Below, one piece after another: positions 23,521 through 36,723 of a DNA stretch of 64,000 bases. The DNA comes from Aristolochia californica (taxonomy: Eukaryota > Streptophyta > Magnoliopsida > Piperales > Aristolochiaceae): the NCBI GenBank assembly GCA_029961685.1, contig JARWKL010000008.1, positions 13,859,981 through 13,923,980 of the forward strand, read 5' to 3'. Positions within the stretch are counted from its first letter, which is position 1, and every line of letters starts with the position of its first letter. The notes below the pieces were generated by a model. That model saw nothing but the letters and a program-made list of their open reading frames with translations, had not been told where the DNA came from and ran no database searches. Position numbers and translations under genes: made by a program.

Positions 23521-24949
23521 TCTACACTCACATTTATTATAGTTTTCAAATTCTTTTGCATACATAAACTCTAAAATTTTCATTTTGTTATGATCTATAT
23601 TTGCCTTATCTTTTTGTTTACGAGAAAACTAGGGGAGTCAAAAACTCAAGTTTGAAAAAAAAAATTGAACATCCAAAATGGAAATGCCCAAATGCTGAGC
23701 GAGATAATTCCAAAAAGTATCTTTGATTTCTTATATCCGCTTTTTCAAAAGTAGGCAAAAAGTGGGTTGTTTGGCCCTGGTAAATATTCCACCACACATT
23801 AACTTGAGAATTTAAACTTTTTCTACTCCTTGAAATCATTAGGTCATTTGCATCTCCAACATGTTCCTGGCATGCATATCCACCACATTTGAAACATGTC
23901 AGGATTAATTAGAAATCTCTTTCTTTCTTATAAAATTCGATCAAGCTATCTGGAGTTGTACTAGTGGAATTTCCCCAACATGGATAACCAAACTTTAGTG
24001 TCATTTTTAGTGCGTGAAAAAAACTTTCTTCACTCACATTTATCATAGTTTTCAAATTCTTTTCCATATATAAACTCTAAAATTTTCATTTTGTTGTGAT
24101 CTATATTTTCCTTATCTTTTTGTTCACGAGAAAACTGGGAGAGTGAAAAACTCAAGTTTGAAAAAAAAAATTTAACATCCAAAATGGAAATGCAAAAATT
24201 CTGAGAGAGATAATTCCAAAAAGTATCTGTGATTTTTTAGGTCCACTTTTTGTAATACAGGCAAAAAGTGGGTTGTTTAGCTCTGGTAAATATCCCACCG
24301 CACGTAACTTGAGAATTTTAATTTTTTCTACTCATTGAAATTTTTGGATCATTAGGTCATTTGTATCTTCAACATGTTTCAGGCTTGCATATCCACCACA
24401 TTTAAAACATGTTAGGGTCAATTAGAAATCTCTTTCTTTCTAATAAAATTTCAACAAGCTATCTGGGGTTGTACTAGTGGAATTTCCCCAACGTTGATAA
24501 CAAAACTTTGGTGTTCATTTTTAGTGCGTGAAAATAATTTTCTTCACTCACATTTATTATAGTTTTAAAATTATTTTGCATACATAAACTCTAAAATTTT
24601 TATTTTGTTGTAATCTATATTTGCCTTATCTTTTTGTTTACGAGAAAATTGAAAAGAGTGAAAAACCCAAGTTTGAAAAAAAAAATTGAACATCCAAAAT
24701 GGAAATGCACAAATGCTGAGAGAGATAATTCCAAAAAGTATCTGTGATTTTTTAGGTCCGCTTTTTATAAAATAGGTAAAAAGTGGGTTGTTTGGCTTTA
24801 GTAAATATCCCCCCGCACGATAAATTGAGAATTTTAATTTTTTCTACTCCTTGAAATTTTTGGATCATTAGGACATTTGCATCTTCAACATGTTTATGGC
24901 ATGCTTATCCACCACATTTAAAACATGTTAGGATCAATTAGAAATCTCT

Positions 24950-27900
24950 TTCTCATAAATTTCACCAAACTATCTGGGGTTGTACTAGTGGAATTTCCCC
25001 AACGTGGATAACAAAACTTTGGTGTACATTTTTAGTGTGTGAAAATAATTTTCTTCACTCACATTTATGATAGTTTTTAAATTCTTTTACATACATAAAC
25101 TCTAAAATTTTCATTTTTTTGTAATCTATATTAGCCTTATCTTTTTGTTTACGAGAAAACATGGAGAGTGAAAAACTCAAGTTTGATAACAAAAAATTGA
25201 ACATCCAAAATGGAAATGCACAAATGCTGGGAGAGATAATTCCAAAAAGTATCTATGATTTTTTAGGTTTGCTTTTAATAAAATAGGCAAAAAGTGGGTT
25301 GTTTGGCTCTGGTAATAATCCCACTGCACATTAACTTGAAAATTTTAATTTTTTCTACTCATTGAAATTTTTGGATCATTAGGTCATTTGCATTTTCAAC
25401 ATATTTCTGGAATGCATATCCATCACATTTAAAACAAGTTACGATCAATTAGAAATCTCTTTCTTATAAAATTCTGCCGAGCTATATGGGGTAGTACTAG
25501 TGGAATTTTCCCAACATGGAAAACAAAACTTTGGTGTTCATTTTTAGAGCGTGAAAATAATTTTCTTCACTCACATTTATTATAGTTTTCAAATTCTTCT
25601 GCATGAATAAACTCTAAAATTTTCATTTTTTTGTAATCTATATTTGCTTTATCTTTTTGTTTACGAATAAACTGGGAGAGAGAAAAACTCAAGTTTGAAA
25701 AAACAAAAAAAATTTGAAATCCAAAATGAAAATACACAAATGCTGTGGGAGATAATTCCAAAAGGTATCTGTGATTTTTTAGGTCCGCATTTTGTAAAAT
25801 ATGAAAAAAGTGCATTGTTTGGGTTTGGTAAATATCCCACCGCACGTTAACTATAGAATTTTAATTTTTTCTAATCCTATAAATTTTTGGATCATTAGGT
25901 CATTTGCATCTTCAACATATTTCTGGCATGCATATCCACCAAATTTAAAACAAGTTAGGATCAATTAGAAATCTCTTTCTTATAAAATTCTACCAAGCTA
26001 TCTGGGGTTGTACTAGTGAAATTTCCCCCAATGTGGATAACAAAAGTTTGGTATTCATTTTTAGTGCGTGAAAATAATTTTCTTCACTCACATTTATTAT
26101 AGTTTTCAAATTCTTTCACAGACATAAACTCTAAAATTTTCATTTTGTTGTGAACTATATTTGCCTTATCTTTTTATTTACGAAAAATCTGGGAGAGTGA
26201 AAAACTCATGTTTGAAAAAAAAAATTGAACATCCAAAATGAAAATGCACAAATGCAGAGAGAGAAAATTCCGAAAATTATCTGTGATTTTTTAGGTCCGC
26301 TTTTATTAAAATAGGAAAAAAGTGGGTTGTTTGGCTTTGGTAAATACCCCACCGCTCGTTTACTTGAGAATTTAATTTTTTCTACTCCTTGAAATTTTAG
26401 GATCATTAGGTCATTTGCATCTTCAACATGTTTCTGGCATGCATATCCACCACATTTAAAACATGTTAGGATCAATTAGAAATCTCGTTCTTATAAAATT
26501 CCATAAAGCTATCTGGGGTTGTACTAGTGGAATTTCCCCAACATGGATAACAAAACTTTGGTGTTCATTTTTAGTGCGTAAAAATAATTTTCTTCACTCA
26601 AATTTATTTTAATTTTCAAATTCTATTGCATACATAAACTCTAAAATTTTCATTTTGTTGTGATCTATAGTTCCCTTATCTTTTTGTTTACGAGAAAACT
26701 AGGAGAGTGAAAAACTCAAGTTTGAAAAAAAAAATTGAATATCCAAAATGGAAATGAACAAATGCTGAGAGAGATAATTCCAAAAAATATCTATGATTTT
26801 TTAGGTCCGATTTTTTTAAATTAGCCAAAAAGTGGGTTGTTTGGCTCTGGAAAATATCCCACCGCACGTTAACTTGTGAATTTTAATTTTTTCTACACCT
26901 TGAAATTTTATGATCATTAGGTCATTTGCATCTTCATCATATTTCTGGCATGCATATCCACCACATTTAAAACATGTTAGGATCAATTAGAAATCTCTTT
27001 CTCATAAATTCCACCAAGCTATCTGGGGTTGTACTGGTGGAATTTCCCCAATGTGGATAACAAAACTTTGGTGTTCATTTTTAGTGCGTAAAAAAATTTT
27101 TTTCACTCACATTTTTAAAGTTTTCAAATTCTTTTGCATACACAAACTCTAAAATTTTGATTTTGTTGTGATCTATATTAGCCTTATCTTTTTGTGTACG
27201 AGAAAACTTGGAGAGAGAAAAACCCAAGTTTGATAACAAAAAATTAAACATCCAAAATGGAAATGCACAAATGCTAAGTGAGATAATTTCAAAAAGTATC
27301 TGTGATTTTTTAGGTCTGGTTTTTGTAAAATTGGTAAAAAGTGGGTTGTTTGGCTCTGGTAAATATGCCATTGCACGTTAACTTGAAAATTTTAATTTTT
27401 TCTAATCCTTGAAATTTTTGGATCTTAGGTCATTTGCATCTTCAATATGTTTCTGGCATGCATATCCACCACATTTAAAACATGTTACGATCAATTAGAA
27501 ATCTCTTTGTTATAAAATTCCACCATGCTATCTGGGGTTGTACTAGTGGAATTTCCTCAACGTGGATGACAAAACATTGGTGTTCTTTTTTAGTGCGTGA
27601 AAATAATTTTTTCACTCACATTTATTATAGTTTTCAAATTCTTTTGCATACATAAACTCTAAAATTTTCATTTTGTTGTGATATATATTTGCCTTATCTT
27701 TTTGTTTACGAGAAAACTTGGAGAGTGAAAAACTCAAGTTTGAAAAAAAAAATTGAAATACAAAATGGAAATGCACAATTGCTGAGAGAGATAATTCCAA
27801 AAAGTATATGTGATTTTTGAGGTCCGGTTTTGTAAAATAGGCAAAAAGTGGGTTGTTTGGCTCTTGTAAATATCCCACTGCACGTTAACTTGAGAATTTA

Positions 27901-28399
27901 AATTTTTCTACTCCGTGAAATTTTTGGATCATTAGGTCATTTACTTCTTCAACATGTTTTTGGCATTCATATCCACCACATTTAAAACATGTTAGGATCA
28001 ATTAGAAATCTCTTTCTTTTAAAATTCCACCAAGCTATCTTGGGTTGTACTAGTTGAATTTCGCCAACGTGGATAACAAAACTTTGGCGTTCTTTTTTAG
28101 TGCGTGAAAATAATTTTCTTCACTCACATTTATTATAGTTTTTAAATTCTCTTGCATACATAAACTCTAAAATTTTCATTTTTTTGTGATCTATATTTGC
28201 CTTATCTTTTTGTTTACAAGAAAGCTGGGAGAGTGAAAAACTCAAGTTTGAAAAAAAAAATTGAACATCCTAAATGGAAATGTACAAATGCTTAGAGAGA
28301 TAATTCCAAAAAGTATCTGTGATTTTTTAAGTCCCCTTTTTGTAAAATAGGCAAAAAGTGGGTTGTTTGGCTCTGGTTAAATATCCCATCGCACTTTAA
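24950..28399 (+). repeat. Monomers with weak four-monomer periodicity
   Basis: Anchors at 25004, 25516, 26033, 26543, 27053, 27562 and 28069. CTCATAAATT at 24952 and 27001, ATATTAGCC near 25128 and 27174, and TTTGATAACAAAAAATT at 25182 and 27229 (a variant at 29270) are spaced about 2047 bp apart, four units. Intervening monomers do not all match, so the HOR is partly eroded. Confidence 0.65.
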
Positions 28400-28580
28400 C
28401 TTGAGAATTTTAATTTTTTCTACTCTTTGACCTTTTTTGATCATTAGGTGATTTGCATCTTCAACATATTTTTGGGATGCATATCCACCACATTTAAAAC
28501 ATGTTAGGATCAATTTGAAATCTTTTTGTTATAAAATTCCACAAAGGTATCTGGGGTTGTACTAGTGGAATTTCCCCAAC
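27562..28580 (+). repeat. Two-monomer unit, copy 1
   Basis: It shares with the next 1.02 kb the variants ACTTGGAGAGTG, TTGAAATACAAAATGG (TTGAAATAAAAAATGG in the second), GGTCCGGTTTTGTAAAATAG and TTTCGCCAACGTGG. Two-unit spacings are 1019-1023 bp. Confidence 0.72.
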
Positions 28581-29566
28581 GTGGATAACAAAACTTTGGT
28601 GTTCATTTTTAGTATATGAAAATAATTTTCTTCACTCACATTTATTATAGTTTTCAAATTCTTTTGCATATATAAACTCTAAAATTTTCATTTTGTTGTG
28701 ATATATATTTTCCTTATCTTTTTTTTTTTTACGAGAAAACTTGGAGAGTGAAAAACTCTAGTTTGAAAAAAAAATTGAAATAAAAAATGGAAATGCACAA
28801 ATGCTGAGAGAGATAAGTCCATAAGCTATCTGTGATTTTTTAGGTCCGGTTTTGTAAAATAGGCAAAAAGTGGGTTGTTTGGCTCTGGTAAATATCCCAC
28901 CTCACGTTAACTTCAGAGTTTTAAATTTTTCTACTCCTTGAAATTTTTGGATCATTAGGTCTTTTACATCTTCAACATGTTTCTGGCAAGCATATCCACC
29001 ACATTTAAAACATGTTAGGATCAATTAGAAATCTCTTTCTTATAAAATTCCACCAAGCTATCTTAGGTTGTACTAGTGGAATTTCGCCAACGTGGATAAC
29101 AAAACTTTGGTGTTAATTTTTAGTGCGTGAAAATAATTTTCTTCACTCACATTTATTATAGATTTCAAATTATTTTGCAAACATAAACTCTAAAATTTTC
29201 ATTTTGTTGTGATCTATATTTGCCTTATCTTTTTGTTTACAAGAAAACTTGGAGAGTGAAAAACTCAAGTTTGATTACAAAAAATTAAACATCCAAAATG
29301 GAAATGCACAAATGCTGAGAGAGATAATTCCAAAAAGTATCTGTGATTTTTTAGGTCTGCTTTTTGTAAAATACTGCACATTAAGTTGAGAAATTTAATA
29401 TTTTCTACTCATTGAAATTTTTGGATCATTAGGTCATTTGTATCTTCAACAAGTTTCTGGCCTACATATCCACCACATTTAAATCACGCTAGGATCAATT
29501 AGAAATATCTTTTCTTGTAAAATTCCACCGAGCTTTCTGGGGTTGTACTAGTGGAATTTCCCCAAC
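28581..29566 (+). repeat. Two-monomer unit, copy 2
   Basis: This is the partner of 27562-28580. Its second monomer (29092-29566, 475 bp) has lost about 38 bp near 29373, where GTAAAATA joins CTGCACATTAAG. Confidence 0.72.
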
Positions 29567-30897
29567 GTGGATAAGAAAACTTTGGTGTTCATTTTTAGTA
29601 CGTGAAATTAATTTTTTTCACTCACATTTATTATAGTTTTCAAATTCTTTTGCGTACATAAACACTAAAATTTCCATTTTGTTGTGATCTATATTTGCCT
29701 TATCTTTTTGTTTATGAGAAAACTAGGACAGTGAAAAACTCAAGTTTGAAAAAAAAACATTGAAATCCATAATGGAAATGCACAAATGCTGAGCGAGAGA
29801 ATTCCAAAAAGTATCTATGATTTTGCCTGGTCCGCTTTTTGTAAAATAGGGAAAAAGTGGGCTGTATGGCTCTAGTAAATATCCCACCGCACGATAACTT
29901 GAGAATTTTAATTTTCTCTACTCCTTGAAATTTTTGGATCATTAGGTCATTTTCATCTTCAACATGTTTCTGGCTTGCATATCCACCATATTTAAAACAT
30001 GTTAGGATGAATTAGAAATCTTTTTCTTACAAAATTCCACCGCGCTATCTGGGGTTGTACTAGTGGAATTTCCCCAACGTGAATAACAAAACTTTGGTGC
30101 TCATTTTTAGTGCGTGAAAATAATTTTCTTCACTCACATTTATTATAGTTCTCAAATTCTTTTGCATACATAAACTCTAAAATTTTCTTTTTGTTGTGAT
30201 CTATATTTGCCTATCTTTTTATTTACGAGAAAACTGGGAGAGTGAAAAACTCAAGTTTGAAAATAAAATTGAAATAAAAAAAGGAAATGCACAAATGTTG
30301 AGAGAGATAATTCCAAAAATTATCTATGATTTTTAAGGTCCGATTTTACTAAAATGGGCAGAAAGTGGGCTGTTTGGCTGTGGTAAATATCCCACCGCAC
30401 ATAAACTTGAGAATTTTAGTTTTTTCTACTGCTTGAAATTTTTGGCTCATTAGGTCATTTGCATCTTCAACATTTTTCTGGCATGCATATCCACCACATT
30501 TAAAACATGTTAGGATTAATTAAAAATCTCTTTCTTATAAAATTCCCCCAAGCTATCTGGGGTTGTTCTAGTGGAATTTCCCCAACATGGATAACAAAAC
30601 TTTGGTGTCCACTTTTAGTGCGTCCAAATAATTTTCTTCACTCACATTTATTATAGTTTTCAAATTATTTTGCATACATAAACTCTAAAATTTTTATTTT
30701 GTTGTGATCTATATTTGCCTTATCTTTTTGTTTACGAGAAAACTGGAACAGTGAAAAACTCAAGTTTGAAAGAAAAATTGTACATCCAAAATGGAAATGC
30801 ACAAATGCTGAGAGAGATAATTCCAAAAAGTATCTATGATTTTTTAGGCATGCTTCTTGTAAAATAGGCAAAAAGTGGGTTGTTTGGCTCTGGTAAA

Positions 30898-31409
30898 TAT
30901 CCCACCACACGTTAGCTTGAGAATTTTGTTTTTTTCTACTCCTTGAAAATTTTGGATCTTTAGGTCATTTGCATCTTCAAATGTTTCTGGCTTGCCTAAC
31001 CACCACTTTTAAAACTTGTTAGGATAAATTTGAAATCTCCTTCTTATAAAATTCCACCAAGCTATCTCGGGTTGTACTAGTGGAATTTCCCCAACGTGGA
31101 TAACAAAACTTTGGTGTTCATTTTTAGCTCGTGAATATAATTTTCTTCACTCACATTTATTATAGTTTTCAAAATCTTTTGCATACATAAACTCTAAAAT
31201 TTTCATTTTGTTGTGATCTATATTTGCCTTATGTTTTAGTTTACATGAAAATTGGGAGAGTGACAAACACAAGTTGGAAAAAAAAAATTTGAACATCCAA
31301 AATGGAAATGCACAAATGCTGAGAGAGATAATTCCAAAAAGTATCTGTGATTTTTTAAGTCCGCTTTTTGTAAAATAGTCAAAAAGTGGGTTGTGTGGCT
31401 TTGGTAAAT
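30898..31409 (+). repeat. Recent single-monomer duplicate, copy 1 (512 bp)
   Basis: Private variants ACGTTAGCTTGAGAATTTTG, TAACCACCACTTTT, TTTTTAGCTCGTGAATA, ATGTTTTAGTTTACATG and GTGACAAACACAAG all recur 512 bp later. Confidence 0.85.
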
Positions 31410-31921
31410 ATCCCACCACACGTTAGCTTGAGAATTTTGTTTTTTTCTACTCCTTGAAAATTTTGGGTCATTAGGTCATTTGCATCTTCAACATGTTTCT
31501 GGCTTTCCTAACCACCACTTTTCAAACTTGTTAGGATCAATTAGAAATCTCCTTCTTATAAAATTCTACCAAGCTATCTGGGGTTGTACTAGTGGAATTT
31601 CCCCAACGTGGATAACCAAACTTTGGTGTTCATTTTTAGCTCGTGAATAGAATTTTCTTCACTCACATTTATTATAGTTTTCAAAATCTTTTGCATACAT
31701 AAACTCTAAAATTTTCATTTTGTTGTGATCTATATTTGCCTTATGTTTTAGTTTACGTGAAAACTGGGAGAGTGACAAACACAAGTTTGAAAAAAAAAAT
31801 TTGAACATCCAAAATGGAAATGCACAAATGCTGAGAGAGATAATTCCAAAAATTATCTGTGATTTTTTAAGTCCGCTTTTTGTAAAATAGGCAAAAAGTG
31901 GGTTGTTTGGCTCTAGAAAAT
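31410..31921 (+). repeat. Recent single-monomer duplicate, copy 2 (512 bp)
   Basis: This is the partner of 30898-31409, with the same private variants and only scattered differences. A more diverged third relative lies near 34.5-34.85 kb, six monomers away from copy 1 and explained by segment III. Confidence 0.85.
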
Positions 31922-31935
31922 ATCCCACCGCACTT

Positions 31936-34900
31936 TAACTTGAGAATTTAAGTTTTTTCTACTCTTTGAAATTTTTGGATCATTAGGTCATTTGCATATT
32001 CAACAAGTTTCTGGGATGCTTATCCACCACATTTAAAACATGTTTGGATCAATTAGAAATCTCTTTGTTATAAAATTCCACCAAGCTATCTGGGGTTGTA
32101 CTTGTAGAATTTCCCCAACGCGGATAACAAAACTTTAGTGTTCATTTTTAGTGCATGAAAGTAACTTTCTTCACTCACATTTATTATAGTTTTCAAATTC
32201 TTACGCATACATAAACTCTAAAATTTTCATTTTTTTGAGAAACATATTTTCCATATCTTGTTGTTTACGAGAAAACATGGAGAGTGAAAAACTCAAGTTT
32301 GAAAAAGAAAAATTGAAATGCACAAATGCCGAGAGAGATAATTCCACAAACTATCTGTGATTTTTTAGGTCTGGTTTTGTAAAATAGGAAAAAAGTTGGT
32401 TGTTTGGCTCTGGTTAATATCCCACCGCACGTTAACTTGAGAATTTTAATTTTTTCTGCTCCTTGAAATTTTTGGATCATTAGGTCATTTGCATCTTCAA
32501 CATGTTTCTGGCATGCATATCCACCACATTTAAAACACGTTAGCATCAATTATAAATATCTTTTGTTATAAAATTCCACTGAGCTTATTGGGGATGTACT
32601 AGTGGAATTTCCCCAACGTGGATAAGAAAACTGTGGTGTAAATTTTTAGTGCATGAAAATAATTTTCTTCACTCACATTTATTATAGTTTTCAAATTCTT
32701 TTGCGTACATAAAATCTAAAATTTTCATTTTGTTGTGATCTATATTTGCCCTTCTTTTTGTTTGTGAAAAAACTAGGATAGTGAAAAACTCAAGTTTGAA
32801 AAAAAAATTTAAATCCAAAATGGAAATGCACAAATGCTGAGCGAGATAATTCCAAAAAGTATCTGTGATTTTTTAGGTCCGTTTTTGTAAAATAGGCAAA
32901 AAGTGGGTTGTTTGGCACTGGTAAATATCCCACCGCACGTTAACTTGAGAATTTTAATTTACTCTACTCCAAGAAATTTTTGGATCATTAGGTCATTTGC
33001 ATCTTCAACATGTTTGTGGCATGCATATCCACCATATTTAAAACATGTTATGATCAGTTAGAAATCTCTTTCTTACAAAATTCCACCGCGCTATCTGGGG
33101 TTGTACTAGTGGAATTTCCCCAACGTGAAAAACAAAACTTTGGTGTTCATTTTTAGTGCGTGAAAATAATTTTCTTCACTCACATTTATTATAGTTCACA
33201 AATTCTTGTGCATACATAAACTCTAAAATTTTCAATTTGTTGTGATCTATATTTGGCTATCTTTTTGTTTATGAGAAAACTGGGAGACAGAAAAACTCAA
33301 GTTTGAAAAAAAAATTGAAATAAAAAATGGAAATGCACAAATGCTGAGAGAGATAATTCCAAAAAGTATCTGTGATTTTTAATGTCCGATTTTACTAAAA
33401 TTGGCAAAAAGTGGGTTGTTTGGCTCTTGTAAATATCCCACCGCACATTAACTTGAGAATTTTAATTTTTTCTACTCCTTGAAATTTTTGGTTCATTATG
33501 TCATTTGCATCTACAACATGTTTTTGGCATGCATATACACCACATTTAAAACTTGTTAGGATCAGTTAAAAATCTCTTTCATATAAAATTCTACCAAGCT
33601 ATTTGGGGTTGTGCTAGTGGAATTTCCCAACGTGGATAACAAAACTTTGGTGTTCATTTTTAGTTTGTCCAAATAATTTTCTTCACTCACATTTATTATA
33701 GTTTTCAAATTATTTTGCATACATAAACTCTAAAATTTTCATTTTGTTGTGATCTATATTTGCCTTATCTTTTTGTTTACGAGAAAACAGGGCGAGAGAA
33801 AAACTCAAGCTTGAAAAAAAAAAAATTGAACATCAAAAAATGGAAATGCACAAATGCTTAGAGAGATAATTTCAAAAACTATCGGTGATTTTTTAGTTCC
33901 GCTTTCTTTTAAAATAGGCAAAAAGTGGGTTGTTTGGCTCTGGTAAATATCCCACCACACGTTAACTTGAGAATTTTAATTTTTTCTACTTCTTGAAACT
34001 TTGGATCATTTGGTCATTTGCATCTTCAACATGTTTTTGGCATGGATATCCACCACATTTAAAACATGTTAGGATCAATTAGGAATCTCTTTCTTATAAA
34101 ATTCCACCAAGCTATCTAGGGTTGTACTAGTGGAATTTCCGCAACATGGATTACAAAACTTTGGTGCTCATTTTAAGTGCGTGAAAATAATTTTCTTCAC
34201 TCACATTTATTATAGTCTTCAATTTCTTTTGCAAACATAAACTCTAAAATATTCATTTTGTTGTGATCTAAATTTGCCTTATCTTTTTGTTTACGAGAAA
34301 ACTGGGAGAGTGAAAAACTCAAGTTTGAAAAAAAAATTGAACATCCAAAATGGAAACGCGCAAATGCTGAGAGAGATAATTCCAAAAAGTATCTGTGATA
34401 TTTCAAGTCCGCTTTTTGTAAAATAGGCAAAATTGGGTTGTTTGGCTCAGGTAAATATCCCACCACACGTTAACTTGAGAATTTTAATTTTTTCTACTCC
34501 TTGAAAATTTTGGATCATTAGGTCATTTGCATCTTCAATATGTTTCTGGCATGCATAACCACCACATTTAAAACATGTTAGGATCAATTAGAAATCTCCT
34601 TCTTATAAAATTCAACCTTGCTATCTGGGGTTGTACTAGTGGAATTTCTTCAACGTGGATAACAAAACTTTGGTGTTCATTTTTAGCGCGTGAAAATAAT
34701 TTTCCTTACTGACATTTATTATAGTTTTCAAATTCATTTGCATACATAAACTCTAATTTCATTTTGTTGTGATCTTTATTTGCCTAATCCTTTTGTTTAC
34801 GTGAAAAGTGGGAGAGTGACAAACACAAGTTTGAAAAAAAAATTTGAAAATCCAAAATGGAAATGCACAAATGCTGAAAAAGATGATTCCAAAATGTTTA

Positions 34901-35100
34901 TGTGATTTTTTAGGTCCACTTTTTGTATAATAGGCAAAAAGTGGGTTGTTTGGCTCTGGTAAATATCCCACCGCACGTTAACTTGAGAATTTAAAATTTT
35001 TCTACTCCCCTAAATTTTTGGATCATTAGGTCAATTGCACCTTCAACATGTTTCTGGCATGCATATCCACCACATTTAAAACATGTGAGGATCAATTAGA
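31936..35100 (+). repeat. Segment III, copy 2
   Basis: Anchors at 32120, 32618, 33125, 33632, 34146 and 34655. It is colinear with copy 1 minus one monomer. The GTGACAAACACAAG variant near 31255 and 31767 recurs here near 34815. A loss of about 12 bp near 32310 shortens the unit at 32120 (AATTGAAATGC lacks the usual CATCCAAAATGG). Confidence 0.82.
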
Positions 35101-35701
35101 ATTCTCTTTCTTATAAAATTTGCCAAGCTATCAGGGGTTGTACTAGTGGAATTTCCCCAACGTGGATAACAAAACTTTGGTGTTCATTTTTAGTGCGTGA
35201 AGAAAAATTCTTCACTCACATTTATTATAGTTTTCAAATTCTTTTGCATACATAAACTTTAAAATTTTCATTTTGTTGTGATCTATATTTGCTTTATTTC
35301 TTTGTCTACGAGAAAAGTGGGAGAGAGAAAAAATCAAGTTTGAAAAAAAAAATGAACATCCAAAATGGAAATGCACAAATGCTGTGCAAGATAATTCCAA
35401 AAAGTATATGCAATTTTTTAGGTCCGCTTTTTCTAAAATAGGCAAAAAGTGGGTTGTTTGGTTCTGGTAAATATCCAATCGCACGTTAACTTGAGAATTT
35501 AAAGTTTTTCTACTTCTTGAAATTTTTGGATCATTAGGTCAATTGCAACTTCAAAATGTGTCTTTCATGCATATCCACCACATTTAAAACATGTTACGAT
35601 CAATTAGAAATCTCTTTCTTATAAAATTCCACCTAGCTATCTGGGGTTGTACTATTGGAATTTCCCCAACGTGGATAACAAAACTTTGGTGTTCATTTTT
35701 A
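35101..35701 (+). repeat. Plain monomers (anchors 35162, 35671)
   Basis: These are full-length units of 507-509 bp. They have no rearrangement and no gene. Confidence 0.85.
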
Positions 35702-36723
35702 ATGCGTGAAAATAATTTTCTTCACTCACATTTATTATACTTTTTCAAATTCTTTTGCAAACATAAACTCAAACATTTTCATTTTTTTGTGATCCATATT
35801 TGCCTTATCTTTTTGTTTACGAGAAAATTAGGAGAATGAAGAACTCAAGTTAAAAAACAAAATTGAACATCCAAAATGGAAATGCACAAATGCAGAGAGT
35901 GATAATTCCAAAAAGTATCTGTGTTCTTCTAGCTCTGCTTTTTTTAAAATAGGCAAAAAGTGGGTTGTTTGGTCCTGGTAAATATCCCACCGTACGTTAA
36001 CTTGAGAATTTTAATTTTCTCTACTCCTTGAAATTTTTGGATCATAATGTCATTTGCATCTTCAACATGTTTCTGGCATGCATATCCACCACATTTAAAA
36101 CATGATAAGATCAATTAGAAATCCATTTCATATAAAATTCCACCAAGCTATCAGGGGTTGCACTAGTGGAATTTCCCCAATGTGGATAACAAGATTTTGG
36201 TGTTCTTTTTTAGTGCGTGAAAATAATTTTCTTCACTCATATTTATTATAGTTTTAAAATTCTTTTGCATACTCAAACTCTAAAATTTTTATTTTGTTGT
36301 GATCTATATTTGCCTTATCTTTTTTTTTTGCCGGAAAACAGGGAGAGTGAAAAACTTAAGTTTGAAAAAAAAATTGAACATACAAAATGAAAATGCACAA
36401 ATTCTGTGAGAGATAATTTCAAAAAATATATATGATTTTTTAGGTCCGCTTTTTGTAAAATAGGCAAAAAGTGGGTTGTTTGGCTCTGGTAAATATCACA
36501 CCACACGTTAACTTCAAAATTTAAATTTTTTCCACTGCATGAAATTTTTGGATCATTAGGTCATTTGCATCTTCAACATGTTTCTGGCATGCATATCCAC
36601 CACATTTAAAACATGTTAGGATCAATTAGAAATCTCTTTCTTATAAAACTCCACCAAGCTATCAGGGGTTGTACTAGTGGAATTTCCCCAACGTGGATAA
36701 CAAAACTTTGGTGTTCATTTTTA
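35702..36723 (+). repeat. Two-monomer HOR, copy 1 (1022 bp)
   Basis: It is nearly identical to 36724-37745. I count about 16 base differences over 1022 bp (about 98% identity by eye) and no length difference. Diagnostic shared variants include TTATACTTTTTCAAATT, ACTCAAACATTTTC, GAATGAAGAACTC, TTCTTCTAGCTC, ATCATAATGTC, GATAAGATCAATTAG and TTTCCACTGCATG. This is the youngest-looking duplication in the window. Confidence 0.92.

Larger units (their letters stand above)
17379..24949 (+). repeat. Mostly plain monomers, 17.4-24.9 kb
   Basis: Anchors at 17379, 17890, 18397, 18900, 19416, 19929, 20439, 20935, 21426, 21938, 22453, 22963, 23473, 23980 and 24493. Lengths are 491-516 bp. Small losses occur at 18628 (GATAATTCC box), at 20590 (about 13 bp between GAAAA words) and at 21333 (part of the inverted-repeat box). 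A 4-bp TTCT expansion (CTTTCTTTCTTATAAAA) recurs near 19360, 19870, 20877, 22390, 23922 and 24430 and marks related units. GAAAAGAGTGAAAAAC near 22096 and 24650 and GTTAGGGT near 22371 and 24413 suggest older 4- and 5-monomer offsets. No genes are seen. Confidence 0.85.
28400..31935 (+). repeat. Segment III, copy 1
   Basis: Anchors at 28581, 29092, 29567, 30079, 30587, 31096 and 31608. From 29.4 kb onward it matches 32.5-35.1 kb at 3042-3051 bp. Shared variants include AAATATCTTTT with ACCGAGCTT or ACTGAGCTT (29502, 32553), GTGGATAAGAAAAC (29567, 32618), CCACCGCGCTATC (30037, 33086), GTCCGATTTTACTAAAAT (30338, 33384) and GTCCAAATAATTTTC (30622, 33666). The left part (28.4-28.95) matches 31.95-32.45 at about 3537 bp, so copy 1 has one extra monomer (anchor 29092). 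Confidence 0.82.
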
